Shown piece after piece: positions 43,380-50,604 of a stretch of 64,000 bases of DNA. Within the stretch, counting starts at the first letter, position 1; each line of letters begins with the position of its first letter. Both the position numbers and the translations under genes were made by a program. The stretch spans positions 1-64,000 of the forward strand of contig NZ_PPSM01000066.1 of the NCBI RefSeq assembly GCF_002916655.1, given 5' to 3'. A model generated the notes under the pieces. The model was not told the DNA's origin. It ran no database searches and worked only from the letters and a program-made list of their open reading frames with translations. The DNA comes from Novosphingobium sp. HII-3. Lineage in GTDB: Bacteria; Pseudomonadota; Alphaproteobacteria; Sphingomonadales; Sphingomonadaceae.

Positions 43380-44692
43380 CAGAACTTGCTTCCGGCGGTC
43401 GGCTTGATATCGAGGGTGACGCCCTCCTGGATCACGACCACGACGTCCTTCGCCGCGCCGACCTCAACGATCGGCCCCGCCTGGCGCGCGAGATCGAGAT
43501 AGAAATCGGTGAGCTTCTCGGACGATCGCGACAGGCCGCCGGCGATGCCGGCCTTGGCGGCGTCGCCCGCATCGAGCGTGCGCACCGAACCCAGCGCCGA
43601 GGTCGAGACGTCGCCGACCGTATTCTGGACCGTATCGGCGACCCCGGTGATGGTCCCGGCGATGAACGCGCGGGCAAGGGCCGCGCCGGCGCGGGTGACG
43701 ACCTTGCCGGAGAGGCCCTTCTTGCCGTCGGCGTCGACGAAGAAGCCCTTGATGGGCTGGTCGACCACCGAGCGTTCGTCGAAATCGACGCAAGAGAGGC
43801 TGACCAACTGGACTTCGACCCGTTCCTTCGCGAGGCTGCCGGTGGCGTTGCCGATGACGAAGCAGCCGGCGAGGTTGGCTTTGACGTCATTGGGCAGGAC
43901 GGCGGGGGCTTGCACCCGCGCGATCAACGGTTCGGGATTGTTGGTCGCATCCCGGCTCGCCAGCGCATCGATCCCGGTCAGCAGCCGCGCCTTCATGAAA
44001 CCAGGTGGCAAATAGATGGTCCGCGTCTTTTTTTTAGCGGCCTGTGCCCCATCGGCGGCCGCGACCGGACTGGTCGCGGCGCCGATCGCGCCCACGGTCT
44101 TCTCGACCGGCGGGGCCGGAGGCGCTGGCGGCGCGGCGGGCGGCGCGGGCGGCTTCGCGACGGAAGGATCGATGTCACCGGTCGCGGGCGGTTCGGGAAA
44201 GTCGGGAACCGAGCCGGGGATCGCCGGAGGAAGATCGCCGTCCAGCGCATGGGGCGGCGTGCCGGAACCGGGCGCGACCTTGCCTTCCTCGATGGCGGAG
44301 ACGCGATCGCCGAGCAATTGCTGTCCATCAAGAATCTTCTGCAGGTCGCCGCGCAGCTTGACCTCTAGGCTGTCGCCGCGAAGCCCCGCGCCCATGTCGA
44401 GCTTCGAACTGGGCGATGGCGCGGCCTGCTCGGTCTTGTCGCCGCTGGCCGTGTAGAGGCCGAGCCCCAGCACGCCGATCGCACCGGCAACGCCAAGCTG
44501 CCTCAAACGCAGCTGCTGGCGTGCGGTCAGCGTTTGCCACCGCGTCTTGAGATCGAGCAGCGCGGGGCCGCGCGTATTCTCGCCAGGACGAGGGCGGTCC
44601 GCCTCATAGCCGTCGAGGTCGAGTTCCTCCGCGCGATCGGCAGGACCGCGCCCGCGGGGCCCGCGACCGCCGCGAGAGTCCCCGCCGCTCAT
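43379..44692 (-). CDS. traB: Conjugal transfer protein TraB (VirB10 family)
   Basis: 437 aa. The N-terminal cytoplasmic part is Arg/Gly rich, one helix follows (about 68-82), then a coiled coil (about 105-135) and a Pro-rich spacer (PPAPPAAPPAPPAPP). The C-terminal VirB10/TraB beta-barrel domain contains YLPPGFMKARLLTGIDA and GCFVIGNATGSLAKERV. It spans the envelope. The coding strand has a run of eight A (44028-44035) inside a Lys-Lys-Lys stretch, a potential slippage point. Overlaps traK by 4 nt. Confidence 0.95.
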   Translation of the reverse strand: MSGGDSRGGRGPRGRGPADRAEELDLDGYEADRPRPGENTRGPALLDLKTRWQTLTARQQLRLRQLGVAGAIGVLGLGLYTASGDKTEQAAPSPSSKLDMGAGLRGDSLEVKLRGDLQKILDGQQLLGDRVSAIEEGKVAPGSGTPPHALDGDLPPAIPGSVPDFPEPPATGDIDPSVAKPPAPPAAPPAPPAPPVEKTVGAIGAATSPVAAADGAQAAKKKTRTIYLPPGFMKARLLTGIDALASRDATNNPEPLIARVQAPAVLPNDVKANLAGCFVIGNATGSLAKERVEVQLVSLSCVDFDERSVVDQPIKGFFVDADGKKGLSGKVVTRAGAALARAFIAGTITGVADTVQNTVGDVSTSALGSVRTLDAGDAAKAGIAGGLSRSSEKLTDFYLDLARQAGPIVEVGAAKDVVVVIQEGVTLDIKPTAGSKF

Positions 44693-45456
44693 TGCCCGGC
44701 TCCCCGGCGAACGACGATCAGCCGCGCGGCTTCCCCGGCCTCGATATTGCCCCGGTCGAGGGTGATCGCGAAGATGTTGGCGCCGAGCGCGCCGTCGAGA
44801 AAACCGCGTTCGTCGAGCTGCGCGCCGCCGGCGGCAGAGACCAGATATTCCGATGCCGAGAGGCCGGACCCGTCGATTTCGATGCGGCGTCGTTCCTCCA
44901 GCGTGGCGCCCGGCAGCGTCGCGAGCCGGATCGGCCCGGATCGGGGCGCAACGCTGGTGAAGCTCGCCGGGATCCGGTCCTGGAGCATCGAGAGCGTGAT
45001 CGAGACTGCACGCTCTTCTTCGACCAGGGGTCCTAGCAGTTCCTCATTGGCGCGGGCGCGCTGGGGAGCGCCGGGCTGGAGCATCACCGTCTGCGCCGGA
45101 ATATCCGACGGCTCGGCATAGAGCGCATAGACCGCGCCGTTGCAGGTGATGAAGAACTCAGACGGCACGGTGACGAAGCTGCGCGTCACCATCCCGGCGT
45201 CGTCGATCTCGCGAACGAGGAACTTGATCCAGGCGTCGGAACCGGCGCGCTCCACGGCGATCGCCTTTTCGGCGCTGAACCTGACGTCCTCGATTTCTCC
45301 GCCCGAACAGATGACATGGTTGATGTCGCGGTTTGACAGGCGGATCGTGCTGGTCTGGTCGGGCAGAACCATGATGGATTGCGCGGCGGCCGGAGCGGCA
45401 AGCGACAGGGCGAGCAGCATCAGGCTCGGCCGCGCGGACTTAGCGAGGCTGGACAT
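44689..45456 (-). CDS. traK: Conjugal transfer protein TraK (VirB9-like secretin)
   Basis: 255 aa (F TraK 242 aa). Signal peptide about 1-25 (LAAPAAAQS). Typical TraK features: LSNRDINHVICSGGEIEDV near the N-terminus and a C-terminal beta domain. Periplasmic part of the TraK-TraB-TraV core. The ATG at 45456 is preferred over 45471 because GAGG lies 9-10 nt upstream. It overlaps traE by 17 nt. Confidence 0.9.
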   Translation of the reverse strand: MSSLAKSARPSLMLLALSLAAPAAAQSIMVLPDQTSTIRLSNRDINHVICSGGEIEDVRFSAEKAIAVERAGSDAWIKFLVREIDDAGMVTRSFVTVPSEFFITCNGAVYALYAEPSDIPAQTVMLQPGAPQRARANEELLGPLVEEERAVSITLSMLQDRIPASFTSVAPRSGPIRLATLPGATLEERRRIEIDGSGLSASEYLVSAAGGAQLDERGFLDGALGANIFAITLDRGNIEAGEAARLIVVRRGAGQ

Positions 45457-46078
45457 CGAAATTTTCCTCATTGAGGGCGGTCAGCCAGAAGCGGCCATTG
45501 TCGATCACGTAACGGATCCGAAGATTGCCCCGGAACTTGCGGATCACCCCGCCGATCACCCGGACCTTCTCGACCGGCACGAGAATCTCGGTCCGGGTCC
45601 AGGTGACGGGCTGGTCGGGGCGGATATAGGTCGCGATCGAGAGCGTCGGATTATTGGCCAGTTCGTCGAGCAGCCGGTTGAGGCTGTCGCGCAGGCTGTT
45701 GTAGGTCGAGGGGTGCGTGATGCTCAGCAGTTCCTGGAACTGCCGATCCGCGGAGTAGGCGGAGTAGGTGCCCGAGAGCGACACGACATTGCGCGTGATC
45801 GAGCGCAGATAGGCCTCGGACGGCTCGCCGCCCGTGACATAGAGGTCGCCGCCCGCGCCGTAGGGGACGATGATCGTCCGGGTGTTCTGGTTGGAGGTGT
45901 AGATCACCGTGCCCAGCACCGCCGTGATCCCGAACAGGCCGATGACGGCGAGCTTCAACAGCCGGTTCTCCTCGAACAGGTTGCTCGCCCCTTGCAGGTA
46001 GCGGTGGATGCCATAGCTGCCCGGCTTGCCGATCAGCGGATCGCGTGGGGGTGTGCCGGGGGATTTGCGTCCGAACAT
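45440..46078 (-). CDS. traE: Conjugal transfer protein TraE (VirB5/VirB8-like)
   Basis: 212 aa (F TraE 188 aa). One N-terminal helix (LAVIGLFGITAVLGTVIYTS) and a periplasmic TraE domain (YLRSITRNVVSLSGTYS, YNSLRDSLNRLLDELANN). The start at 46078 has GAGGCGG upstream; a longer in-frame ORF runs into traL and is not supported. Confidence 0.9.
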   Translation of the reverse strand: MFGRKSPGTPPRDPLIGKPGSYGIHRYLQGASNLFEENRLLKLAVIGLFGITAVLGTVIYTSNQNTRTIIVPYGAGGDLYVTGGEPSEAYLRSITRNVVSLSGTYSAYSADRQFQELLSITHPSTYNSLRDSLNRLLDELANNPTLSIATYIRPDQPVTWTRTEILVPVEKVRVIGGVIRKFRGNLRIRYVIDNGRFWLTALNEENFDVQPR

Positions 46079-46086
46079 GGCCCGCC

Positions 46087-46353
46087 TCATTCGTAGAACC
46101 GAGTCTGGGTCGGACCCGGATAGTTGGACCAGCGGACCAGGCCCCAGCGCCAGGCCATGTGCGGGATGAAGCCGCGCGGCTTGGTGCGGAGCCAGGGAAC
46201 GAAAAGGAGAAGACCCGCGACGAGCGCCCAACCGAGCATCCCGCCCACGATCACGGCGACGAAGATCACCGTGATCACGAGCACGAACTCGTCCGATCCG
46301 AACCACAGGATCTGGACGGGTTTGTGCAGATATTGGGGTAGCCGCTCGTCCAC
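46087..46353 (-). CDS. traL: Conjugal transfer protein TraL
   Basis: 88 aa (F TraL 91 aa). Pattern LPQYLHKPVQILWFGSDEF then two helices and PRGFIPHMAWRWGLVRW near the end, typical of TraL. The start is a GTG at 46353 preceded by AAGGAGG with about 8 nt spacing; an upstream ATG would add an unrelated basic tail. Inner membrane; links core and pilus assembly. Confidence 0.92.
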   Translation of the reverse strand: MDERLPQYLHKPVQILWFGSDEFVLVITVIFVAVIVGGMLGWALVAGLLLFVPWLRTKPRGFIPHMAWRWGLVRWSNYPGPTQTRFYE

Positions 46354-46489
46354 GAGCCTTCTCCTCCTTGCGTCGTGACCTCCCTGCGAAGCTGGTTGAA
46401 CTTCGGGGGTTGTCCCGCCAGTGCGCCTCATGCGCCCTGGCCCGTTGAGGTCCGCCGACCGCGCCCAGGCGCGGCGGCGGACCAATCCG

Positions 46490-46807
46490 TCAGATGACCA
46501 TTCCGAATGTCTGGAGGATCGAGTCCGCCTTGATCAGGCAGACGGCCGCCACGATGGTCGGGATGCCGATCATGATGTTCGAGAAGAGCCTGCTCACGCC
46601 GAACAGGAAGGCCGCGACGCCGCCGACGAAGCCGAGCGGGCCTTTGACCCCTTGATTGACCACGATATCGTAGATGTCGTAGCCGAGGTCGCCGGCCGCC
46701 GGCGCCGAGAAGGCGTGAGCCCCACCGGCCCCGAGCAGCGCGAGCAGGGTTACGGGAATGCCGACATTGGCGATTGAGGCGGATTGTCTGCCGAGTGTTT
46801 TCAACAT
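46490..46807 (-). CDS. traA: Propilin TraA-like (VirB2 fold)
   Basis: 105 aa. Long leader (about 1-33, ending GGAHAFSAPA), then two hydrophobic helices (GFVGGVAAFLFGVSRLFSN; IMIGIPTIVAAVCLI) joined by a short loop, the pilin hairpin layout. Placed just upstream of traL as in F. About 136 bp separate its stop from the traL start. The S26 peptidase in the operon may cleave the leader. Confidence 0.85.
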   Translation of the reverse strand: MLKTLGRQSASIANVGIPVTLLALLGAGGAHAFSAPAAGDLGYDIYDIVVNQGVKGPLGFVGGVAAFLFGVSRLFSNIMIGIPTIVAAVCLIKADSILQTFGMVI

Positions 46808-46988
46808 GCACTTGCTCCAGGGAAGATGGGCCGCTCCGGGGACTGCTTGCCGGCATCGATGAGGATCGCTGTCGGCCGACGGCGAGGCTGGACGGCCCGG
46901 TTCGGGTCCCGCCGCCGGCATTGGGATTTGCGCGGCAGCGGCAGAGCCGATGCACCGCGCGTTCGCGATGTGAGGAGCCGGAAGGCGA

Positions 46989-47771
46989 TCAGCGGCCGGC
47001 ATTGGCGAGCGCCTTCTTACCGTCGAGGAACGCCTCGATCTCGGCCTGCCGGAAACCGGAAATCATCTGTCCGTCCGCGATCAGGGTCGGCGTGCCGGTG
47101 ATGCCGGTCTTGCCGACGATCCCGGCATGCGCCTCGACCCTGGCCTTGCCTTCCGCGCATGTGCGCAAAGGCGTGGGCGCGGTTCCGGCGTAGATCGCCT
47201 TGAACGCCGCTTCCTTGTCCGGGGAGCAAAGGACATGCTCGGCCTTGGCGGCGGCCTCGGCGTGGATGCCGGAGACGAAGAAGATCAGGCGCCGCACCGG
47301 CTTGCCTTCGGCCGCTTTCGCCGCCCAGAAGCGGTCGAGCGCCCGGCAGTAGGGACAGTCGGGATCGGTGAACTCAATCACCGTGGGCGCGCCCGCCGGA
47401 CCGATGGCGAGGGCCATGCCGGTGTCGATCCCGGCGAGTTTCTTCGCTGAAGCGGCGTTCTGCGCCAGCGCGGTGAGGTTCTGGCCGTTGCGGTCGTAGA
47501 TTTCCGCGAACAACAGATGTTCGCTGTCAGGCGCATAGTAGATGATGCGGCCGCCCGCCGTCGCCTGATAGATCGGGCCCTTGACGGGCGCCGGCCCGAA
47601 ATCCTCGAATTGCAGATTGACGAAGGTCTGCCGCAACTCGCTTTCGGCATCGCGCGCGGCGGCGGTAAGCGGATCGGCGGCTTGCGCGAACGCTGCGCCT
47701 TGAGCAGCGAGCAACAAGGGGAGGACGAGGGCTGCCGCACCAAACAGGCGGGTGGGCTTATGGATGTGCAT
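46989..47771 (-). CDS. DsbC-like thiol:disulfide isomerase
   Basis: 260 aa. Signal peptide about 1-30. An N-terminal dimerisation-like domain (KGPIYQATAGGRIIYYAPDS) and a thioredoxin fold with DPDCPYCRALDRFW (CxxC CPYC) and GTPTLI as the cis-Pro loop: the DsbC/DsbG architecture. AGGAGAG lies about 6 nt before the ATG at 47771. It heads the operon with the lipoprotein-like gene and should isomerise disulfides in the cysteine-rich TraN, TraU and TraH. Confidence 0.9.
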   Translation of the reverse strand: MHIHKPTRLFGAAALVLPLLLAAQGAAFAQAADPLTAAARDAESELRQTFVNLQFEDFGPAPVKGPIYQATAGGRIIYYAPDSEHLLFAEIYDRNGQNLTALAQNAASAKKLAGIDTGMALAIGPAGAPTVIEFTDPDCPYCRALDRFWAAKAAEGKPVRRLIFFVSGIHAEAAAKAEHVLCSPDKEAAFKAIYAGTAPTPLRTCAEGKARVEAHAGIVGKTGITGTPTLIADGQMISGFRQAEIEAFLDGKKALANAGR

Positions 47772-48075
47772 GCGATCTCTCCTGAAGAGTGCTGGCAGGG
47801 CGGGAGAGCAGGCGCGCATCGACATGCGTGCCCGACCCCACCGGGATGTGCTCGGCAGTGACGGGTGCGGGCATCGACTCCATCCGGTTCGTCACGGCGG
47901 CGCGCAGAACGAACCCATCGACCGTCGCCACCACGATGCGCGGCTGCTCGGCCACCGGCGCGATAACTGTCTGTCGGCCATGTCCGCCGGGTCCGGCACA
48001 GGCTGTCGTCGTGACGATCAGTGTGCCCAGGGCAGCCGTCATCGCTTTGGCAATCGGCATCATGCACGACTCCAT
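47758..48075 (-). CDS. Small putative lipoprotein at the head of the transfer operon
   Basis: 105 aa. Hydrophobic N-terminus ending VTTTACAG; the Cys could be an imperfect lipobox (TTAC instead of L-x-x-C). The rest is polar with a HIPVGSGTHVDARLL segment reminiscent of signals in VirB7 or TraV-like proteins. It overlaps dsbC by 14 nt. The start at 48075 or 48063 is not decided. Function unknown. Confidence 0.5.
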   Translation of the reverse strand: MESCMMPIAKAMTAALGTLIVTTTACAGPGGHGRQTVIAPVAEQPRIVVATVDGFVLRAAVTNRMESMPAPVTAEHIPVGSGTHVDARLLSRPASTLQERSHAHP

Positions 48076-48217
48076 GTTGGCGCCCCGCGCCATGGTTGAT
48101 GAATACTTAATGGTCCGAAGTATCAGGTCCGATTCGACTTGAACCCTCGCAACACGATCTGAGTGATTTGAAACGAAGAGGATTGCAACAGGCCCCGGCA
48201 GTGGGGTGCCTGAAATG

Positions 48218-48249
48218 GCGATATTAGCCGTAAATATGCGAACTTAGCC
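48218..48249. promoter_or_regulatory. Tandem 12-bp motif, 20-bp period
   Basis: GCGATATTAGCC (48218-48229) and GCGAACTTAGCC (48238-48249) are spaced exactly 20 bp apart, two helical turns, on the same face. A third copy, GCGATCTTGGCC, is found at 50137-50148 before the AlpA/integrase genes. Probable operator pair, perhaps for the neighbouring XRE protein. Confidence 0.55.
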
Positions 48250-48333
48250 TTATAAATTCGCTTTCGGGATCACATGGACTGATCTGGTCCCGGTTCGGCA
48301 ATAAAGTTCCTGAATGATCCGATTTGGAGGAAA

Positions 48334-48369
48334 ATGGAAATTAACTGCTCATTGTGCGTCGAAACATAA
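48334..48369 (+). CDS. Possible leader peptide, 11 codons
   Basis: MEINCSLCVET, stop TAA. TTTGGAGGAAA precedes the ATG with ideal spacing. It lies upstream of the XRE gene and could regulate it, or mark a decayed gene start. Supported only by the ribosome binding site. Confidence 0.25.
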   Translation: MEINCSLCVET

Positions 48370-48512
48370 ATATGGTCGCGCATCCGCTATAAATGGGCAG
48401 AGATATTCCTCTAAAATCATCGGCATCTATTCTTGATGCTGGTTACTCCACGATCCTACCTTTGCCGGATTACCCACAGAGCCCGACGGGCCGAACCGGG
48501 GAGGAAGGACAT

Positions 48513-48902
48513 ATGGCATCCGATGGAAAATTCGCCGACGTCGACCTGTCGATCTTCAAGGAACTCAAGAAGCTCTCCGGCGAGAAGATCAGGCAGGCGC
48601 GAAAGGCGCTCGGTTTGACGCAGCTGGAGGTCGCCACCGAAATGGGCGGAAGCCTGCGCTGGTATCGCGCGATCGAGTCCGGCGATCCGGGGATTAGGCT
48701 GGAGGATCATCTGATCGCACTGCTCCGGCTCGGTGCATCGACCGCGCATATCGCGCTGCCTGTCCTCTATGCGGGCCAACGCATGCGGTTCCCGCGGCAA
48801 CTGATCCACGGTGACCTGGCCAGCATCGAACGCACATGCATTGAGGCGATCTCGGATGCGGTGATCGCCGGGCTGAAACAGGACCTCTCACCCGAATGGT
48901 AG
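48513..48902 (+). CDS. XRE-family transcriptional regulator
   Basis: 129 aa. Helix-turn-helix at about 28-75 (IRQARKALGLTQLEVATEMG, SLRWYRAIESG). The ATG at 48513 has GGGGAGGAAGG upstream and is preferred over 48393. The C-terminal half is helical without a known domain. Location between the transfer operon and the mobilisation/integrase genes suggests control of the element. It may bind the GCGA-N2-TT(A/G)GCC sites. Confidence 0.85.
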   Translation: MASDGKFADVDLSIFKELKKLSGEKIRQARKALGLTQLEVATEMGGSLRWYRAIESGDPGIRLEDHLIALLRLGASTAHIALPVLYAGQRMRFPRQLIHGDLASIERTCIEAISDAVIAGLKQDLSPEW

Positions 48903-48951
48903 CGGGACGGCGGGAAGGACCAGTCATGAAAATTGACGGTCCGGTTCGGGC

Positions 48952-49644
48952 GTGACGCTGGGACAGGCGGAAAAGATGGCGATCTTTCATTTCCATGTGA
49001 ATATCATCAGCCGCGGCGCCGGACGCAGTATCGTCGCGGCCGCGGCATGGCAAAACAGCTGCCGCCTGTACGATGAGCGCTACGGCCGGTTTTCCAATTT
49101 CGTGAACAAGCGGGCGGTTGCCTGGTCTGCGCTGATACTGCCGTCCGGGGGCCCCGCGCAGTGGGAGGATCGCGAGTGTTTCTGGAACGCGCTCGAAGCC
49201 GCCGAAATCCGCAAGGATGCGCAGCTTGGCCGTCAGTTCGACGTGGCGCTGCCCGATGAACTGGACCTGCCGGCGTCGATCGCGGTTCTGCAGCGTTTCG
49301 CCAGCGAGATATTTTGCATCGCGGGTTTTGCCGCCGACCTGACACTGATCGAAATGGGCGATACGCCCAGAGGCAAGCGCCACCATGGCTATGTGCTGAT
49401 ACCGACCCGTCCGATTGTCGACGGCATGTTCGGCCGGAAACCGCGCGAATGGAACAGCCGCGTGAAGCTGCTCGAAATCCGCGCGGCCTGGGCGATGATG
49501 CTGAACGATAAGTTCGCGGCGCTCGGCTATGATGTCCGCGTCGATCATCGGTCCAACGAAGAACGCGGCATCGACGCTCCGCCGGTTAAGCATATCGGCA
49601 TGGCCCGCAAGCGTATCGCGGCGCGCGCCCGGCAAACATCCTGA
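48952..49644 (+). CDS. MobA/MobL relaxase-domain protein lacking key catalytic residues
   Basis: 230 aa from the first ATG; the family alignment starts at MAIFHFHVNIISRG (ATG at 48976). It aligns with the RSF1010 MobA relaxase domain: LGRQFDVALPDELDLPASI and YDVRVDHRSNEERGID are clear matches. But the position of the catalytic Tyr (AAYR or ADYI in relatives) reads AAAAWQNS, a Trp, and the metal-binding His-x-His (NPHCH in RSF1010) reads KRHHGYV. No C-terminal helicase or primase region exists. Probably not a functional nickase by the usual chemistry. Confidence 0.75.
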   Translation: MTLGQAEKMAIFHFHVNIISRGAGRSIVAAAAWQNSCRLYDERYGRFSNFVNKRAVAWSALILPSGGPAQWEDRECFWNALEAAEIRKDAQLGRQFDVALPDELDLPASIAVLQRFASEIFCIAGFAADLTLIEMGDTPRGKRHHGYVLIPTRPIVDGMFGRKPREWNSRVKLLEIRAAWAMMLNDKFAALGYDVRVDHRSNEERGIDAPPVKHIGMARKRIAARARQTS

Positions 49645-50021
49645 CAATAGTCCGTGGCCGGCGCCTCACCGGCGGTGCGGTCCATCATGACGACGGCGAG
49701 GGCGGTTGCGGCGGGCGTGTAGAGGAGAAAATAACCGACTGCACATGCGGCGACGGCAGCGGCAGGGATTGCCGTCGCCATGACCGCTGCCGCCACGGCG
49801 AAAACGGCTAGAAGCTGAACGGCCGCTGCGACAAGAAGTATCCGCCGCCGACCGAGCCTGTTGGCCAGCCACCCGGTGAGCATTGCGGAGGCCATGCCGG
49901 CGAGCGGACCGGTCATGTTGACGATGACGCCGAGACGATCGAGGCTCCACCCCCTCCTGTCAATCAGCGCGCCCGCGATCGCGCGCGGCAGGCCGCCATG
50001 CGTCCCGATCATTTGTCCCAT
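49645..50021 (-). pseudogene. Fragment of an MFS transporter
   Basis: The reading frame carries central MFS helices (IVNMTGPLAGMASAMLTGWL, ANRLGRRRILLVAAAVQLL) and ends near TAGEAPATDY, after which the frame runs antisense into the mobL coding sequence. The N-terminal and C-terminal parts of the transporter are missing. It resembles the RhtX/FptX siderophore-transporter group. The junction at about 49645 coincides with the mobL stop, marking a recombination scar. Confidence 0.7.
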
Positions 50022-50400
50022 TCTTCGAGGCCATCAACAACGGCGAGTGGAACGCTGCGAGTCTCTTCCAAGGCGCGACAACGCCAATAGGCTGACAGGC
50101 GAAAGCACGAGATTAGGCAGTGGGTTGCCCAAATATGCGATCTTGGCCTCTTTTTAGGACCAGGATCGAAATGCTAGACTGACGTCGCGTCATGGCCTGC
50201 TTGCGCTGCCCAACAGGCCAGCGATCCATGCGCCATTTCTGCGAGGATTATCCAGACCCACGTTCGCGAGCGCCTGCCCGTCCTGGTCGGCCGGCCATGC
50301 GGTCATCGCAGATCGGCCGGAAGGGAAGGGAGCGGGAGGAGAGAGGAAGCAGCGGACGGTTGGCTGTCCGTGGTTTCCTTTCCTCAACCGGAGCACTGTC
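50022..50400. other. Region before the AlpA/integrase genes
   Basis: No gene. It contains the third copy of the 12-bp motif (50137-50148), with AAATATGC directly before it as at 48232-48239. An inverted repeat TGGCCTG/CAGGCCA (50193-50199 and 50214-50220) follows. Both are candidates for control of excision and integration. Confidence 0.45.
50137..50148. promoter_or_regulatory. Third copy of the GCGA-N2-TTrGCC motif
   Basis: GCGATCTTGGCC, with AAATAT directly upstream exactly as in the 48238-48249 copy. This makes an AAATATGCGA-N-CTT-R-GCC block common to both regulatory regions of the element. Confidence 0.5.
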
Positions 50401-50604
50401 ATGACGGGCGCGCGCTACGTGCGCATCAAGCGCTTCGCCGAGCTGACCGGCTACACCGAGAAAGCGGTCTATCGAAAGATCGCCGACGGCGTGTGGATTC
50501 AGGGCCGCGAATATCGCCGCGCTCCCGATGGCAGCATCTGCATCGACCTCGAAGGCTTCCACAAATGGGTAGAAAACGGCCAGGGACTGGCGTCGAGCCG
50601 CTGA
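50401..50604 (+). CDS. AlpA-like DNA-binding protein / excisionase
   Basis: 67 aa. Winged helix of the excisionase type: RYVRIKRFAELTGYTEKAVY then RKIADGVW, with a DLEGFHKWVE ending common to these proteins. It overlaps the integrase start by 40 nt. Expected to direct excision or regulate the integrase. Confidence 0.85.
   Translation: MTGARYVRIKRFAELTGYTEKAVYRKIADGVWIQGREYRRAPDGSICIDLEGFHKWVENGQGLASSR

Larger units (their letters stand above)
48076..48512. other. AT-richer divergent regulatory region of the transfer module
   Basis: It separates the minus-strand transfer operon from the XRE regulator. It is visibly AT-richer than its surroundings, contains the tandem motif at 48218-48249, and an 11-codon ORF at 48334-48369 (MEINCSLCVET) with an excellent TTTGGAGG site. 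An origin of transfer could also be located here, but no nic-like sequence was recognised. Confidence 0.45.
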
